Of a stretch of 64,000 bases of DNA, positions 1 through 9,122 are shown one piece after another. A model generated the notes under the pieces. The model was given only the letters and a program-made list of their open reading frames with translations, did not search any database and was not told the origin of the DNA. Origin of the DNA: Hyphomonas johnsonii MHS-2. Lineage in GTDB: Bacteria > Pseudomonadota > Alphaproteobacteria > Caulobacterales > Hyphomonadaceae. Position numbers and translations under genes: made by a program. Positions within the stretch are counted from its first letter, which is position 1; the number at the start of each line of letters is the position of its first letter. Where the stretch lies: positions 186,001-250,000 of the forward strand of contig NZ_ARYK01000006.1 of assembly GCF_000685275.1 (NCBI RefSeq). The letters are read 5' to 3'.

Positions 1-1647
1 CCGCCGGTTTTCCAGCTGCGGGAATATCTCCGACACAAGCGCAACCCTGTCGCCGCGCCCATGCTCCATTTCGGCGATGAACTCGACGGCGCGGATCGTG
101 TGCTCATCCACCGTGTAGTGATGATACATGTTGAACTGGGTCTGCGCGACGATGCCGCCGAATTCCGGCATCACACGGCCCAGCAGGCCGGACTCGTTCA
201 TCCAGCGCAGCACCTGGCCTGGCCGCTCCCCGCCCATGATCGATTCCAGGACAAGACGGCGCGCCTCGGGCAGCTCGCGGACAGTGTCATTCATGCCGTG
301 CAGGTTGCGCGTCAGCGCCGTCAGGGCCTCGGGGTGGATATCCTTGCCTTCCCGCCGGGCGATCGTGAACAGGCGCAGCATGTTCAGCGGATCGGTTTCC
401 ATCACGGTTTCGTTCGCGACATTGATACGGCCATTGTCGATGGTGAAGCCCTTGTCCTTCAGGGCCTGCGGCGCGCGGACCGGCAGGAACCGGCGCAGGC
501 CTTCCGGCTTCTTCTTGTGATCGGCTTCCAGTTTTGCCGCCAGGATCCGCGTCAGCCCGCCGACATCCTTGGCGATCAGGAAATAGCGCTTCATGAAACG
601 CTCGACGCCCTGCTGCTCGCCGCGGTCACGATAGCCCATACGCGAGGCAATCTCCGGCTGCAGGTCAAAGCCCAGTCGCTCCTCCGGCCGCCCGGTCACG
701 AAATGCAGGTGGCAGCGCACGGTCCACAGGAATTTCGCGGCGCGGATGAACACCGCATATTCATGATCGGTGAACGGGCCTTTCTTCATCACGTCTTCCA
801 GCGTGACGCCGCCATACATGTGCTTGGTGATCCAGTAGAGCGTCTGCAGGTCGCGCAGGCCGCCCTTGCCTTCCTTGATGTTGGGCTCGACCACATAGCG
901 CGCATCGCCATGCCGTGTGTGGCGCGCATCGCGCTCGGCCAGCTTGTCGGCGATGAACTGGGCGTCCTTGCCCTTCACCGCCTCCTTCTGGAACAGGTCG
1001 AACATGTCGTCGGCCAGCACCTCGTCGCCGCAGATGAACCGGGCGTCCAGCATTGACGTCTTGATGGTGACGTCCTCGGCGGCCAGCTTGACGCATTCGT
1101 TCGGCGTGCGGAAGGCGTGGCCCACCTTCAGCCCCATGTCCCACATCGCATACAGCATGTACTCGATCACGCTCTCAGTATGCGGGCTGACCTTGTAGGC
1201 GCGCAGGAACAGCAGGTCGGTATCGGAAGAGGGGGCCATCACGCCGCGGCCATAGCCGCCGGTCGCCAGCACTGCCAGGCGTTCAGCCTCGGTGGGGTTG
1301 CGGGCCCGGAAGACGTGCGTCGTGGTAAAGTCATAGAGTGCCGAGATGACCTCGTCCTGCACCGCTGCCAGCAGGCGTGCAGTGTCCAGCCCGTCGGCGC
1401 CCTGCTGCAATCGCTCCTGGGCGATCATGCGGCCCCGGAAGAGGGCGGCGTGAAGGTGGTTGAGCGCCGCCTTGCGGGCGGCTGGCTGGTCGCCGAGATT
1501 GTTCTGCGCCGCCGTTGTCAGCTTCACCCTGAGGGCGCGCCCGTCGATGATGTTGGATATGCGCCACCGGCCGGGGCGGCGCACCGCCGGGCTGCGGGTT
1601 TCGACAAGGCTCGGGCCGGACGGCGGCGGGTTCGACGTATCTGTCAT
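1..1647 (-). CDS. glnD: PII uridylyltransferase/uridylyl-removing enzyme GlnD (3' part outside window)
   Basis: Nitrogen-status sensor that uridylylates and deuridylylates the PII protein. The reverse-strand reading opens with MTDTSNPPPSG and stays open to the window edge (549 residues; the family is about 900). A nucleotidyltransferase signature, GGYGRG followed by a D-x-D (SSDTDLLFL), lies near residues 128-145. The GlnD central region follows (EPNIKEGKGGLRDLQTLYW), and the HD-domain start (HHYTVDEHTIRAVEF) is near residue 507. The rest of the HD domain and the ACT domains lie beyond the edge. The start ATG is the first one compatible with conservation. The family assignment is firm; only the length is incomplete. 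Confidence 0.93.
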   Translation of the reverse strand, partial: MTDTSNPPPSGPSLVETRSPAVRRPGRWRISNIIDGRALRVKLTTAAQNNLGDQPAARKAALNHLHAALFRGRMIAQERLQQGADGLDTARLLAAVQDEVISALYDFTTTHVFRARNPTEAERLAVLATGGYGRGVMAPSSDTDLLFLRAYKVSPHTESVIEYMLYAMWDMGLKVGHAFRTPNECVKLAAEDVTIKTSMLDARFICGDEVLADDMFDLFQKEAVKGKDAQFIADKLAERDARHTRHGDARYVVEPNIKEGKGGLRDLQTLYWITKHMYGGVTLEDVMKKGPFTDHEYAVFIRAAKFLWTVRCHLHFVTGRPEERLGFDLQPEIASRMGYRDRGEQQGVERFMKRYFLIAKDVGGLTRILAAKLEADHKKKPEGLRRFLPVRAPQALKDKGFTIDNGRINVANETVMETDPLNMLRLFTIARREGKDIHPEALTALTRNLHGMNDTVRELPEARRLVLESIMGGERPGQVLRWMNESGLLGRVMPEFGGIVAQTQFNMYHHYTVDEHTIRAVEFIAEMEHGRGDRVALVSEIFPQLENRR

Positions 1648-1678
1648 GCAAGACGTATAGCAGGTCAGGCGCCCGCGC

Positions 1679-2149
1679 CTATGGCCGCATTTCCGCGCTC
1701 ACGGGCAGGCCGCGCGCATGCTTGACCACGCCATAGGCAAAACTGGTCTCGATCGAGGCGATCCCCGGGATCTTCTGGATCGTCTTGCGCACCAGCTGCT
1801 CGTAGTCATCCAGGCTGCGCGCGATCACCTTCATCTGGTAGTCCTCGCCCCCCGCCATCAGGTAGCAGTCGAGCACATGCTCGATCTCGGCGATCCGGGC
1901 CTCGAACCCGCGCACCGTCTCGTCGGAATGATTGGCCAGGCGGATGCGAACGAAACCGGTCACCGGGAATCCGCACAGCTTCTGGTCGACCAGCGCCGTA
2001 TAGCCCGTGATGATACCGGCGGCTTCAAGGTTCCGGACACGTCGCAGGCAGGGGGAGGGCGACAGGCCCACCTCGGCCGACAATTCCTGGTTGGTCAGCC
2101 GCCCGTCACGCTGCAGCACTTTCAGTATCTTGGCATCCGTCGCATCCAT
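1679..2149 (-). CDS. Lrp/AsnC family transcriptional regulator
   Basis: 156-aa Lrp-type regulator. It has an N-terminal winged HTH (MDATDAKILKVLQRDGRLTN...LSPSPCLRRV, residues 1-50) and a C-terminal RAM/ligand domain (HVLDCYLMAGGEDYQMKV, KIPGIASIETSFAYG). I start it at MDATDAK because this matches the family N-terminus; the reading frame is open further upstream but looks non-coding there. It is divergent from the methionine gamma-lyase gene with only about 110 bp between starts, the arrangement of an Lrp-family activator next to the amino-acid catabolic gene it controls (as with MdeR/mdeA in Pseudomonas, known for the family). That regulatory link is inferred here. Confidence 0.9.
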   Translation of the reverse strand: MDATDAKILKVLQRDGRLTNQELSAEVGLSPSPCLRRVRNLEAAGIITGYTALVDQKLCGFPVTGFVRIRLANHSDETVRGFEARIAEIEHVLDCYLMAGGEDYQMKVIARSLDDYEQLVRKTIQKIPGIASIETSFAYGVVKHARGLPVSAEMRP

Positions 2150-2259
2150 TTGGTCATCTATTGGCAGATTCTGCCAAAATGCAAGCAGTGGGTGGCAATA
2201 ATAGGCGAAACCTGCTGGTCGCGCAGTGCTATACTGGCGCAAACACAGGAGATACGCCC

Positions 2260-3462
2260 ATGGCCTATGATTCCTCGCGCCCGCTTGGCTTTGCCACCCG
2301 CGCCATCCATCACGGCTACAACCCCGCCGACAATGCCAACGCGCTGACCCCGCCGCTGCACCTCACCTCCACCTTCGCCTTCCCTGACGCCCAGACCGGT
2401 GGCGCCCTGTTCGCCGGCGAGGCCGAAGGCCACATCTATTCCCGCATTTCGAACCCGACCGTCGCGCTGCTGGAATCCCGCATCGCCGAACTTGAAGGCG
2501 CCGAAGCGGGCCTGTGCACCGCCTCGGGCATGGGCGCCATCTCGGCGACCATGTGGACGCTGCTCAAGCCCGGCGACGAAGTGATCACCGACAAGACGCT
2601 GTATGGCTGTACCTTCTCCTACATGCGTGACGGCCTCGCCCGCTTCGGTGTCAAGATCACCCATGTCGACCTCAGCGACCCGGCGAACCTGGAAGCCGCG
2701 ATCAGCGACACGACGCGGATCGTCTATTTCGAGACCCCCGCAAACCCCAACATGCGCCTCGTCGACATCCGTGCTGTGTCGGACATCGCCCATGCCGCCG
2801 GCGCCCTTGTCGTTGTCGACAACACCTATGCCTCGCCCATGCTGACCCGGCCGATCACGCTTGGCGCTGATTTCGTGCTCCACTCGGCCACCAAATACCT
2901 CGGCGGCCATGGTGACCTTGTCGCCGGTGCCGTCTGCGGCCCGGCCGAGGCGATCCACGAGATCCGCATGGTCGGCGTCAAGGACATGACTGGCTCGGTC
3001 ATGGCGCCGTTCAACGCCATGCTGGTGATGCGCGGCCTGAAGACCCTGCAGCTGCGCATGGCCCGCCATTGCGAGAGCGGGATGAAGGTTGCCGAATGGC
3101 TCGAGGCCCAGCCCGGTGTGTCTGCCGTCTACTATCCGGGCCTTGCCAGCCACCCCCAGCACGCCCTCGCCAACCGCCAGATGGACGGCTTCGGCGGCAT
3201 GATCGCGTTCGAACTGGAAAGCGGTTACGATGCAGGCATCGCCATGATGAATCGCCTGGTGCTGATCCGCCGTGCCGTCAGCCTCGGCGACGCCGAAACC
3301 CTGATCCAGCACCCGGCCAGCATGACCCACTCGACCTATACGGAAGAGGAGCGTCTCGAACATGGCATCAGCAATGGCCTCGTGCGCCTGTCGGTTGGCC
3401 TCGAAGATGTGGCAGACCTGATCGAAGACCTCGGCCAGGCGCTCGGAGTGAATGCGCGCTAG
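2260..3462 (+). CDS. megL: Methionine gamma-lyase (PLP-dependent, Cys/Met metabolism family)
   Basis: 400-aa fold-type I PLP enzyme that would cleave L-methionine to methanethiol, 2-oxobutyrate and ammonia. The PLP lysine is K212 in HSATKYLGGHGD. Y115 and C117 lie in TLYGCTF; this Cys (C116 in the Pseudomonas enzyme) is typical of methionine gamma-lyases and generally absent from cystathionine gamma-synthases and lyases. The YSRISNPT cofactor/tetramer motif is present. The ATG at 2260 follows an ACAGGAGA ribosome site. The in-frame upstream extension lacks family similarity. An Lrp-type regulator is divergent. Homocysteine gamma-lyase activity is a close alternative. Confidence 0.88.
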   Translation: MAYDSSRPLGFATRAIHHGYNPADNANALTPPLHLTSTFAFPDAQTGGALFAGEAEGHIYSRISNPTVALLESRIAELEGAEAGLCTASGMGAISATMWTLLKPGDEVITDKTLYGCTFSYMRDGLARFGVKITHVDLSDPANLEAAISDTTRIVYFETPANPNMRLVDIRAVSDIAHAAGALVVVDNTYASPMLTRPITLGADFVLHSATKYLGGHGDLVAGAVCGPAEAIHEIRMVGVKDMTGSVMAPFNAMLVMRGLKTLQLRMARHCESGMKVAEWLEAQPGVSAVYYPGLASHPQHALANRQMDGFGGMIAFELESGYDAGIAMMNRLVLIRRAVSLGDAETLIQHPASMTHSTYTEEERLEHGISNGLVRLSVGLEDVADLIEDLGQALGVNAR

Positions 3463-3534
3463 GCCGCCGCCCCCAGATTTGCATTCACTCCCTCCCATGC
3501 TACGCCTTGTCGGGACAGCGTGCGGGGGCAGGGC

Positions 3535-5385
3535 TTGAACGAGATATTCCGGGAACTCAGGCGCCGTAACGTCTTCCGCGTGGCGGCGGTCTATGCCGTC
3601 GTCGGCTGGCTGCTGATCCAGGTCGGCGTCGCTGTATTGCCGACCTTCGAGGCGCCCGGCTGGGTGCTCAAGGTCTTCATCGCGCTCATTTTTGCCGGCT
3701 TCGCGATTGCCATCGTCTTCGCCTGGGCGTTCGAGGTGACACCCGAAGGCATGCGGCCGACCGCGAAGGTTGCCGAGGGCGAGAGCATTGCGCCCCAGAC
3801 CGGCCGCAAGCTCGACATGGTCATCCTCGCCGGCCTCGCCCTCGTCGCCGTGATGATCATCGGAGACCGCCTGATGCCGGAAAAACCCGGCCAGGGCGTC
3901 GCGCGCAGCGAAACTCACGCCCCCGGCGGCGCGTCTGTCGCCGTCCTGCCCTTCATCGACCTCTCGCCCGATGGCGACCAGGAATATTTCTCCGACGGCA
4001 TTTCCGAGGAGATTCTCAATGTCCTCGTCCGTATCCCGCAGCTGAAAGTGGCAGGGCGCACGTCCAGCTTTTCCTTCAAGGGCAAGAATGACGACCTGCG
4101 CGATATCGGCACGGCACTCGGCGTCGATCACGTCCTCGAAGGCAGCGTGCGCAAGTCCGGCACCAAGCTGCGTATCACCGCCCAGCTCATCCGGTCCGAT
4201 GACGGTTTCCACATATGGTCGGAAACCTATGACCGCGAATTGACCGACATCTTCAACATCCAGGATGACATCGCCAAATCCGTCGCCAGCGAGCTGGCCC
4301 TCTCGCTCGGCCTGAAATCCGGCGAGACCCTGGTCAGGGAGCGCACCGACGATGTCGTCGCCTACGAGAAATACCTGAAAGCCCGCCAGCTCTATTTTGC
4401 CCGCGGCCTCGACAATCTCGATACCGCCCTGTTGCTGTTGTACGAAGTGACGGCGCGCGATCCGGATTTTGCGCCAGGCTGGTCAACGATCGCCGGAATC
4501 TATACCGTCTACGAGTCCTACCAGCCGGTCTATCCGCCCCAGGGCAACTACCATCAATGGCGCGCGACCGGGCAGGCGGCGGCAAGGCGTGCCATCGTGC
4601 TCGATCCGGACAATGCCGAGGCACATGTCTATCTTGGCGCATTGCTGGTCTTTGAAGGCGATCTGATTGCGGGGGTCGCCGCCATCGACAAGGCCGTCGA
4701 ACTCGCACCGGAGAACCCGAATGTCCTCGACGCGGCAGCGCAGGAACTCGTCACCATGGGGTATGGTGATGAAGCGATCATGCTGGCGCGCCGCGCTGTC
4801 GCGGCTGACCCGCTGGTCGCGATCTACCACAATACGCTCGGCTACACGACCGACGACAGCGGCGAACTTGTCGGGATGGCTGATGCGCAGGCCGCGGCCC
4901 TTGAGGAACTCGCGAAGGCACGGGAATATGGCCCCGACCTGCAGTACGGCTACACCAATGCCTATCTGGCCTATCTGAGGGCCGGCAAACTCGACGAGGC
5001 GCGGGCCATGTTCAAGGCCGCCATCGACGCAGGCCTTATACCGCAACAGGCCATGGAGAAAGTGGACGAAATGATCGCGGCAGCCCGGCAGGGCAAGCCG
5101 GCCCTTCGCGCCCTGTTGCCAAAGTCCGGTGCGCAGGTCTCGCTGGCGATCAACATGCTGTTGCAAGACGCCGACCTGACGATTGCCAGCCTCGAACCCG
5201 TCTGGAAACAGGACTACCAGGTGGAACCCGCCCTCTTCCTGCTCGGCTCGAACGAAGTCTACCAGCACCCGCGCTGGAAGGAGGAGGTCCGAAAGCAAGG
5301 CATCCTCGCCCTCTGGAAGTCACGCGGTTTTCCCAGCTGGTGCAAGCCAGTGGGTGCCGACGATTTCGAGTGCACGCGCGGCTGA
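3535..5385 (+). CDS. Inner-membrane TolB-like/TPR protein
   Basis: About 616 aa. The N-terminus (NEIFRELRRRNVFRVAAVYAVVGWLL) is typical of a proteobacterial family that joins membrane segments, a TolB-N-like domain and TPRs. Three hydrophobic segments occupy about residues 12-115. The TolB-like module runs from VAVLPFIDLSPDGDQEYFSDG to SETYDRELTDIFNIQDDIA, and degenerate TPRs run to the C-terminus. I prefer the TTG at 3535, preceded by GGGGG at 3524-3528; an in-frame GTG at 3520 is the alternative. Family members are often annotated as adenylate-cyclase-like, but no cyclase domain is present here. The function is unknown, probably scaffold or signalling. Confidence 0.8.
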   Translation: MNEIFRELRRRNVFRVAAVYAVVGWLLIQVGVAVLPTFEAPGWVLKVFIALIFAGFAIAIVFAWAFEVTPEGMRPTAKVAEGESIAPQTGRKLDMVILAGLALVAVMIIGDRLMPEKPGQGVARSETHAPGGASVAVLPFIDLSPDGDQEYFSDGISEEILNVLVRIPQLKVAGRTSSFSFKGKNDDLRDIGTALGVDHVLEGSVRKSGTKLRITAQLIRSDDGFHIWSETYDRELTDIFNIQDDIAKSVASELALSLGLKSGETLVRERTDDVVAYEKYLKARQLYFARGLDNLDTALLLLYEVTARDPDFAPGWSTIAGIYTVYESYQPVYPPQGNYHQWRATGQAAARRAIVLDPDNAEAHVYLGALLVFEGDLIAGVAAIDKAVELAPENPNVLDAAAQELVTMGYGDEAIMLARRAVAADPLVAIYHNTLGYTTDDSGELVGMADAQAAALEELAKAREYGPDLQYGYTNAYLAYLRAGKLDEARAMFKAAIDAGLIPQQAMEKVDEMIAAARQGKPALRALLPKSGAQVSLAINMLLQDADLTIASLEPVWKQDYQVEPALFLLGSNEVYQHPRWKEEVRKQGILALWKSRGFPSWCKPVGADDFECTRG

Positions 5386-5388
5386 CGC

Positions 5389-6624
5389 CTAGAGCAGGTC
5401 GCCGCCCGCCGCTGCCGCCGTCGTGCCATCCTTCTTGAACGCGCGGATCACGTTCTTGCCGGTGATCCACTTGTGCACCTCGTCCGGCCCGTCCACCAGG
5501 CGCTGCGAGCGGATGTGCGTGTACCAGGCCGCCAGCGGCGTATCGAGGCTGTAGCCCAGCGCGCCGTGCAGCTGGATCGCGGTGTCGACCACCTTGTGCA
5601 CCATGTTGGCCAGGTACACTTTCGCGATGCCGTTCTCCTGGCGCAGGTCCAGGCCGTTCTCCGCCTTGTAGGCGATATGCATCAGCATCAGGCGCGCGAT
5701 GTAGAGTTCGCTGGCACACTCGGCCAGCATGAACTGCACGCCCTGGCGGTCTTCCAGACCCTTGCCGAACGTCGTGCGCTTGGTGACATGCTCGGTGGCA
5801 AGGTCCAGCGCCCGCTGGGCCATCGACACATTGTGCATGCCGTGGCGCAGGCGCCCATAGGCCAGCCGGTGCTGCCCCATCGAGAATCCGCCGCCTTCGC
5901 CGCCGAGCAGGTTTTCTTCCGGTACGACCAGGTTCTCGATGCGCACTTCGGCATGGCCGCCGCCCATCTCTTCATAATGTGCGCCGTGCACGGCCATGGT
6001 CGGGATATCGCGGATGATCCGGTAGCCGGGATTGGGCAGTTCGACGATGAAGGTGGAATATTGCTGGTGGCGCGGCGCGTCCGGATTGGTCTTGGCCATG
6101 ACGACCGCAATGTCGGCGGCGCTGGCGGCGCTGGAGAACCATTTCTCGCCGTTCAGCACGTAATTGCCCTTGCCGTCCTTCACGGCGGCGGTCTGCATGC
6201 CCGTCGCGTCGGCGCCGGCGGCCTTCTCGGTCATCGAATAGCAGATGCGCTTGTCGCCATTCAGCAGGGGCTTCAGGTATTTCTCCTTCTGGAAGTCCGT
6301 ACCGTGCGCCAGCAGGGTCAGCATGGTCGCGTCATCCGGCCCCTGCGAGTTCATCGACAGGGCGCCCAGATGGCTCTGCCCCAGTTCCATCTGCACCAGC
6401 GCATTGGCCAGCGGGCCAAGGCCCATGCCGCCATGCTCGACCGGAATGAACGGCAGCCACAGGCCCTGCGCCCGCGCCTTCTTGCGCAGCTCGGCCAGCA
6501 CGGTCTTGTAGGCCTTGCCGGCCTCCATTTCCTTTTCCGCGGGCAGGCATTCGTCCTGCACCCACTGGCGCACGCGCTCGCGCACTTCTTTTGCATCATC
6601 CGGAATTGTGAAATCGATGGCCAT
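5389..6624 (-). CDS. Acyl-CoA dehydrogenase, ACAD10/11-like
   Basis: 411-aa FAD-dependent acyl-CoA dehydrogenase. It has the N-terminal helical domain, the middle beta-domain with CYSMTEKAAGADATG and NGEKWFSSAASAADI, and a C-terminal domain with TTFGKGLEDRQGVQFML, LHGALGYSLDTPL and VDGPDEVHKW. The DGPDEVH ending and the AVHGAHYEEMGGGHAEVRIENL segment resemble ACAD10/11 enzymes rather than short-chain ones; the Asp there would be the usual base position. The ATG at 6624 has a GGGAG ribosome site and begins MAIDFTIP; the longer open frame upstream is not family-like. Substrate unknown. Confidence 0.9.
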   Translation of the reverse strand: MAIDFTIPDDAKEVRERVRQWVQDECLPAEKEMEAGKAYKTVLAELRKKARAQGLWLPFIPVEHGGMGLGPLANALVQMELGQSHLGALSMNSQGPDDATMLTLLAHGTDFQKEKYLKPLLNGDKRICYSMTEKAAGADATGMQTAAVKDGKGNYVLNGEKWFSSAASAADIAVVMAKTNPDAPRHQQYSTFIVELPNPGYRIIRDIPTMAVHGAHYEEMGGGHAEVRIENLVVPEENLLGGEGGGFSMGQHRLAYGRLRHGMHNVSMAQRALDLATEHVTKRTTFGKGLEDRQGVQFMLAECASELYIARLMLMHIAYKAENGLDLRQENGIAKVYLANMVHKVVDTAIQLHGALGYSLDTPLAAWYTHIRSQRLVDGPDEVHKWITGKNVIRAFKKDGTTAAAAGGDLL

Positions 6625-6797
6625 TGGCGTTTGCTCCCATTTTCTGGCGCCCAGCCTATGGCCGATGGCCCCGCTTGCCCAGAGCGGATCGGGGGCAGGG
6701 CGCCCCTCTCGCCGCGTCACCCCCGCATTCCTTTGACAGGGGCCGCGCAACGCCGCCATAACCCCGCTGGGCACATTTCAAGAGGGACTGACCGGCC

Positions 6798-7292
6798 ATG
6801 GCCAAAGCACTGAAGAAGCATGATGAAGTCGGCGAGCCCTATCTCTCCGCCGCGAAACCCCGGCCTGCCGCCCGCCACACGTTCCCGTTCCCGGCCAGCG
6901 CCGTCTGGGCCGCGCTGCTCGATGCCGACGCCTGGACCGAATGGCTGCCCATCACCAAGGTCACATGGACCAGTCCCCAGCCGTTCCGCATCGGCACCAC
7001 ACGCACGGTCGAGGTCGGCTCGCGCGGCATCGAGGAAGTCTTCTTCGCCTGGCAGGAAGGCCGTCGCATGGCGTTCCGCTTCGACAAGTCCAACCTGCCG
7101 CTCCGGGCCGGTGTCGAGGATTATGTGATTGTTGATGCGCCCGGCGGCTGCGAACTGCAGTGGACAGCCCGGGCCAGCGCCCCGTTCCCGCTCGGCTGGC
7201 TGGTCAACCGCCAGCTCGCGTCCGGCATCAAGTCAGGCCTGCCCAAGCTCGAAGCCCTGATCGCCAGCGACCCGGCCCGCTTCGGCCTCTAG
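6798..7292 (+). CDS. SRPBCC family protein
   Basis: 164-aa protein of the START/Bet v1-like SRPBCC superfamily. The pattern is an initial strand (ARHTFPFPASAVWAALLDADAW), the turn TEWLPITKVTW, antiparallel strands (RTVEVGSRGIEEVFFAWQEGRRMAFRF) and a long C-terminal helix (RQLASGIKSGLPKLEALI). Such proteins bind small hydrophobic ligands; no enzymatic residues can be assigned. AGAGGGAC precedes the ATG. It is divergent from the acyl-CoA dehydrogenase, about 170 bp apart. The next gene downstream is on the opposite strand and has a very different base composition. Confidence 0.8.
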   Translation: MAKALKKHDEVGEPYLSAAKPRPAARHTFPFPASAVWAALLDADAWTEWLPITKVTWTSPQPFRIGTTRTVEVGSRGIEEVFFAWQEGRRMAFRFDKSNLPLRAGVEDYVIVDAPGGCELQWTARASAPFPLGWLVNRQLASGIKSGLPKLEALIASDPARFGL

Positions 7293-7395
7293 GGGGGGGC
7301 ATCGTCGCCTTGGCGTGTTTGATTGCGAGCGCCGCACTCCAGACGGGAGCACTCTGCATTGCGGAATGTGAAATCAAGATGCGCGTGTAACGAGC

Positions 7396-8985
7396 TTAGC
7401 GCTTTTTTTGGTTTCGCTTGAGCGATTGAGCCTTGGCTTTGCGTCGCTCTTTCCTGTTCGGCCCCAATTCCCGCTGTTTGGTAGCATCAGGGGCGTATTC
7501 AAGTTCAGGAAATTCTTGGTCAGAGATTTGGTTCTCCGTAAAATTTTGGGCTATGCCCATTGCTTTGCAGGCATCTTTGATTTCGCGTTGCTCTTCTGGT
7601 GTCCAATCTCGCTGCTCAATTTGAAGTAAGTCCTCGGAGCTGCCCCGGTCTTTGCTGGGTGGCTCCAACGATACGCCTACCATCCGCTTCAAATGGCTGC
7701 ATTGTAAGAGCATTGCTTCGCCGTACGTGACGGCTATCTCCGCCCGTTTTTTTCGATAATGCTGATATCCTCCTTGGTCTTCCATCCAGTCCAAATAGGG
7801 AAACACCAGCACAAAGAATCCGGTCTCATTGCCCTTGGATCCGGGCGCTCCAATCATGCTTCGGAAGAAAAAATGCTCTGCGCTACGACCAATGTTTATT
7901 GCCCCCACGACGGCTTGGCCATGAATTCGTCTTTGAAAGCGATTTTCTTTCGCCATGTAACGAAGCGCGGTCTCGCTCTGTTTTAGGTCATACGAATGAC
8001 CGTCTGGCACTAGTGAAGTGCCATCCAGCATATGACCCGAAAATTTTTTGATTAATTCGTCCCAAACATAGGAAATTTCATCCGCCCGTTTTTTGGCAGT
8101 ATACTGAGGGTTTTGAATGAAGTTGATGAAGGTTTTGGATATGGCAATGCGCTCACCTTCGCTCCATGGGCGCTCGTCGGGATGCGTGAAATCGTGGTCG
8201 CCGTATTCGTTGATTCTCACGGCATAGTAAGCTACGAGGTCTTCTTCGCTTTCTGCTACAGCCAGCTTGCCTGACCGAACGAATTCGGACTTTCGATCAA
8301 GATATGCCGTGAAGTCGGTGATCGTGTCCAGTTCCGACATTACAAAGCTTAGCGATCCATCGTCGAATACGTGTACAAACGATCCTTCGGGGTCGATATC
8401 CCCGACGCAAAATGGCTCCACTGTTCCGTACTTAAATCGATTCCAATGTCGATCACCTATAATGTCCGGGCGCACTACCAAGCTGCCAGTTCCGCCATTG
8501 AAGTACTCTCGGCAGGCATTTCCTGCTCCACGGGCGACTACTATGCGATGCACTACTCGCCGATCGAGAGGAGGTAAGTCTATCGGCAATGTGCGAGTGC
8601 ATTGTCGATCTAAAAATACACGATCGGGATAATCAGCGAGCCAGCGCTCAGCTCCTTTGGTTTGTTTAGCTGAATGAAAGACAGCGTTATTGAACCATTG
8701 CGACCAAGATATTTCGAGCGGCCGATTCGGCCATGCCGCATTTCTTTCGCTGAAAATCAAAACATAAGGGTCACACACAACAAGCAGATCGCAGAGTTCT
8801 TTGCCATCTCCGGTTCCGCCGACCTTTTGATCACGATAGGGGTTTGGATATGACCAAAGGTCCAAGAAACTTCGTTCTGCTAGTACAACAAGTTCCTGCT
8901 CCGTGGCCGTGATTCCTTTGCCACGGATGACCGCGGCGCGAAGAGGCGTAGCTCCTTCTTGGGCCCCTCGTGGTTTTCTGACCAA
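7396..8985 (-). CDS. Low-GC orphan protein, possible restriction-endonuclease-like fold
   Basis: 529-aa protein of unknown function. The N-terminal 90 residues read like a degenerate PD-(D/E)xK core: E37 in the helix AERSFLDLW, then GKELCDLLVV with D66, then VLIFSER with E80 and R81 where a Lys is usual. The rest (for example YFNGGTGSLVV, VHVFDDGSLSFVMSELDTI) matches no domain I can name. The C-terminus is strongly basic (GPNRKERRKAKAQ). The start is TTG at 8985, because an in-frame stop lies just upstream and GAGGAG sits 9 nt away. Sampled lines of the gene are about 35-53% GC against about 64% around it, so acquisition by transfer is likely. It stands alone, convergent with the SRPBCC gene. 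The coding call is firm; the nuclease idea is only a hypothesis. Confidence 0.75.
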   Translation of the reverse strand: MVRKPRGAQEGATPLRAAVIRGKGITATEQELVVLAERSFLDLWSYPNPYRDQKVGGTGDGKELCDLLVVCDPYVLIFSERNAAWPNRPLEISWSQWFNNAVFHSAKQTKGAERWLADYPDRVFLDRQCTRTLPIDLPPLDRRVVHRIVVARGAGNACREYFNGGTGSLVVRPDIIGDRHWNRFKYGTVEPFCVGDIDPEGSFVHVFDDGSLSFVMSELDTITDFTAYLDRKSEFVRSGKLAVAESEEDLVAYYAVRINEYGDHDFTHPDERPWSEGERIAISKTFINFIQNPQYTAKKRADEISYVWDELIKKFSGHMLDGTSLVPDGHSYDLKQSETALRYMAKENRFQRRIHGQAVVGAINIGRSAEHFFFRSMIGAPGSKGNETGFFVLVFPYLDWMEDQGGYQHYRKKRAEIAVTYGEAMLLQCSHLKRMVGVSLEPPSKDRGSSEDLLQIEQRDWTPEEQREIKDACKAMGIAQNFTENQISDQEFPELEYAPDATKQRELGPNRKERRKAKAQSLKRNQKKR

Positions 8986-9122
8986 GTCAGCTGCTCCTCA
9001 TTTGGTTGATCCTTTATATCGGAATTCCAATCGAAGCGCGCAAAGTTAAATTTCGCGGAGCGCTATGAACGGAACACCCGCACTTATCCAACCCCCACCG
9101 CACCGCCGGTATACTGCGCGCC

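Noticed and set aside
2158..4212. 684-aa antisense frame over the lyase and TolB/TPR genes
   Set aside because: It runs opposite to two well-supported genes, has His/Asp/Gly-biased composition typical of antisense frames in GC-rich DNA, and shows no domain.
7390..9066. AGCGCT near both edges of the low-GC islet as a target-site duplication
   Set aside because: Only 6 bp and not at exact composition borders; no inverted ends or transposase accompany it.
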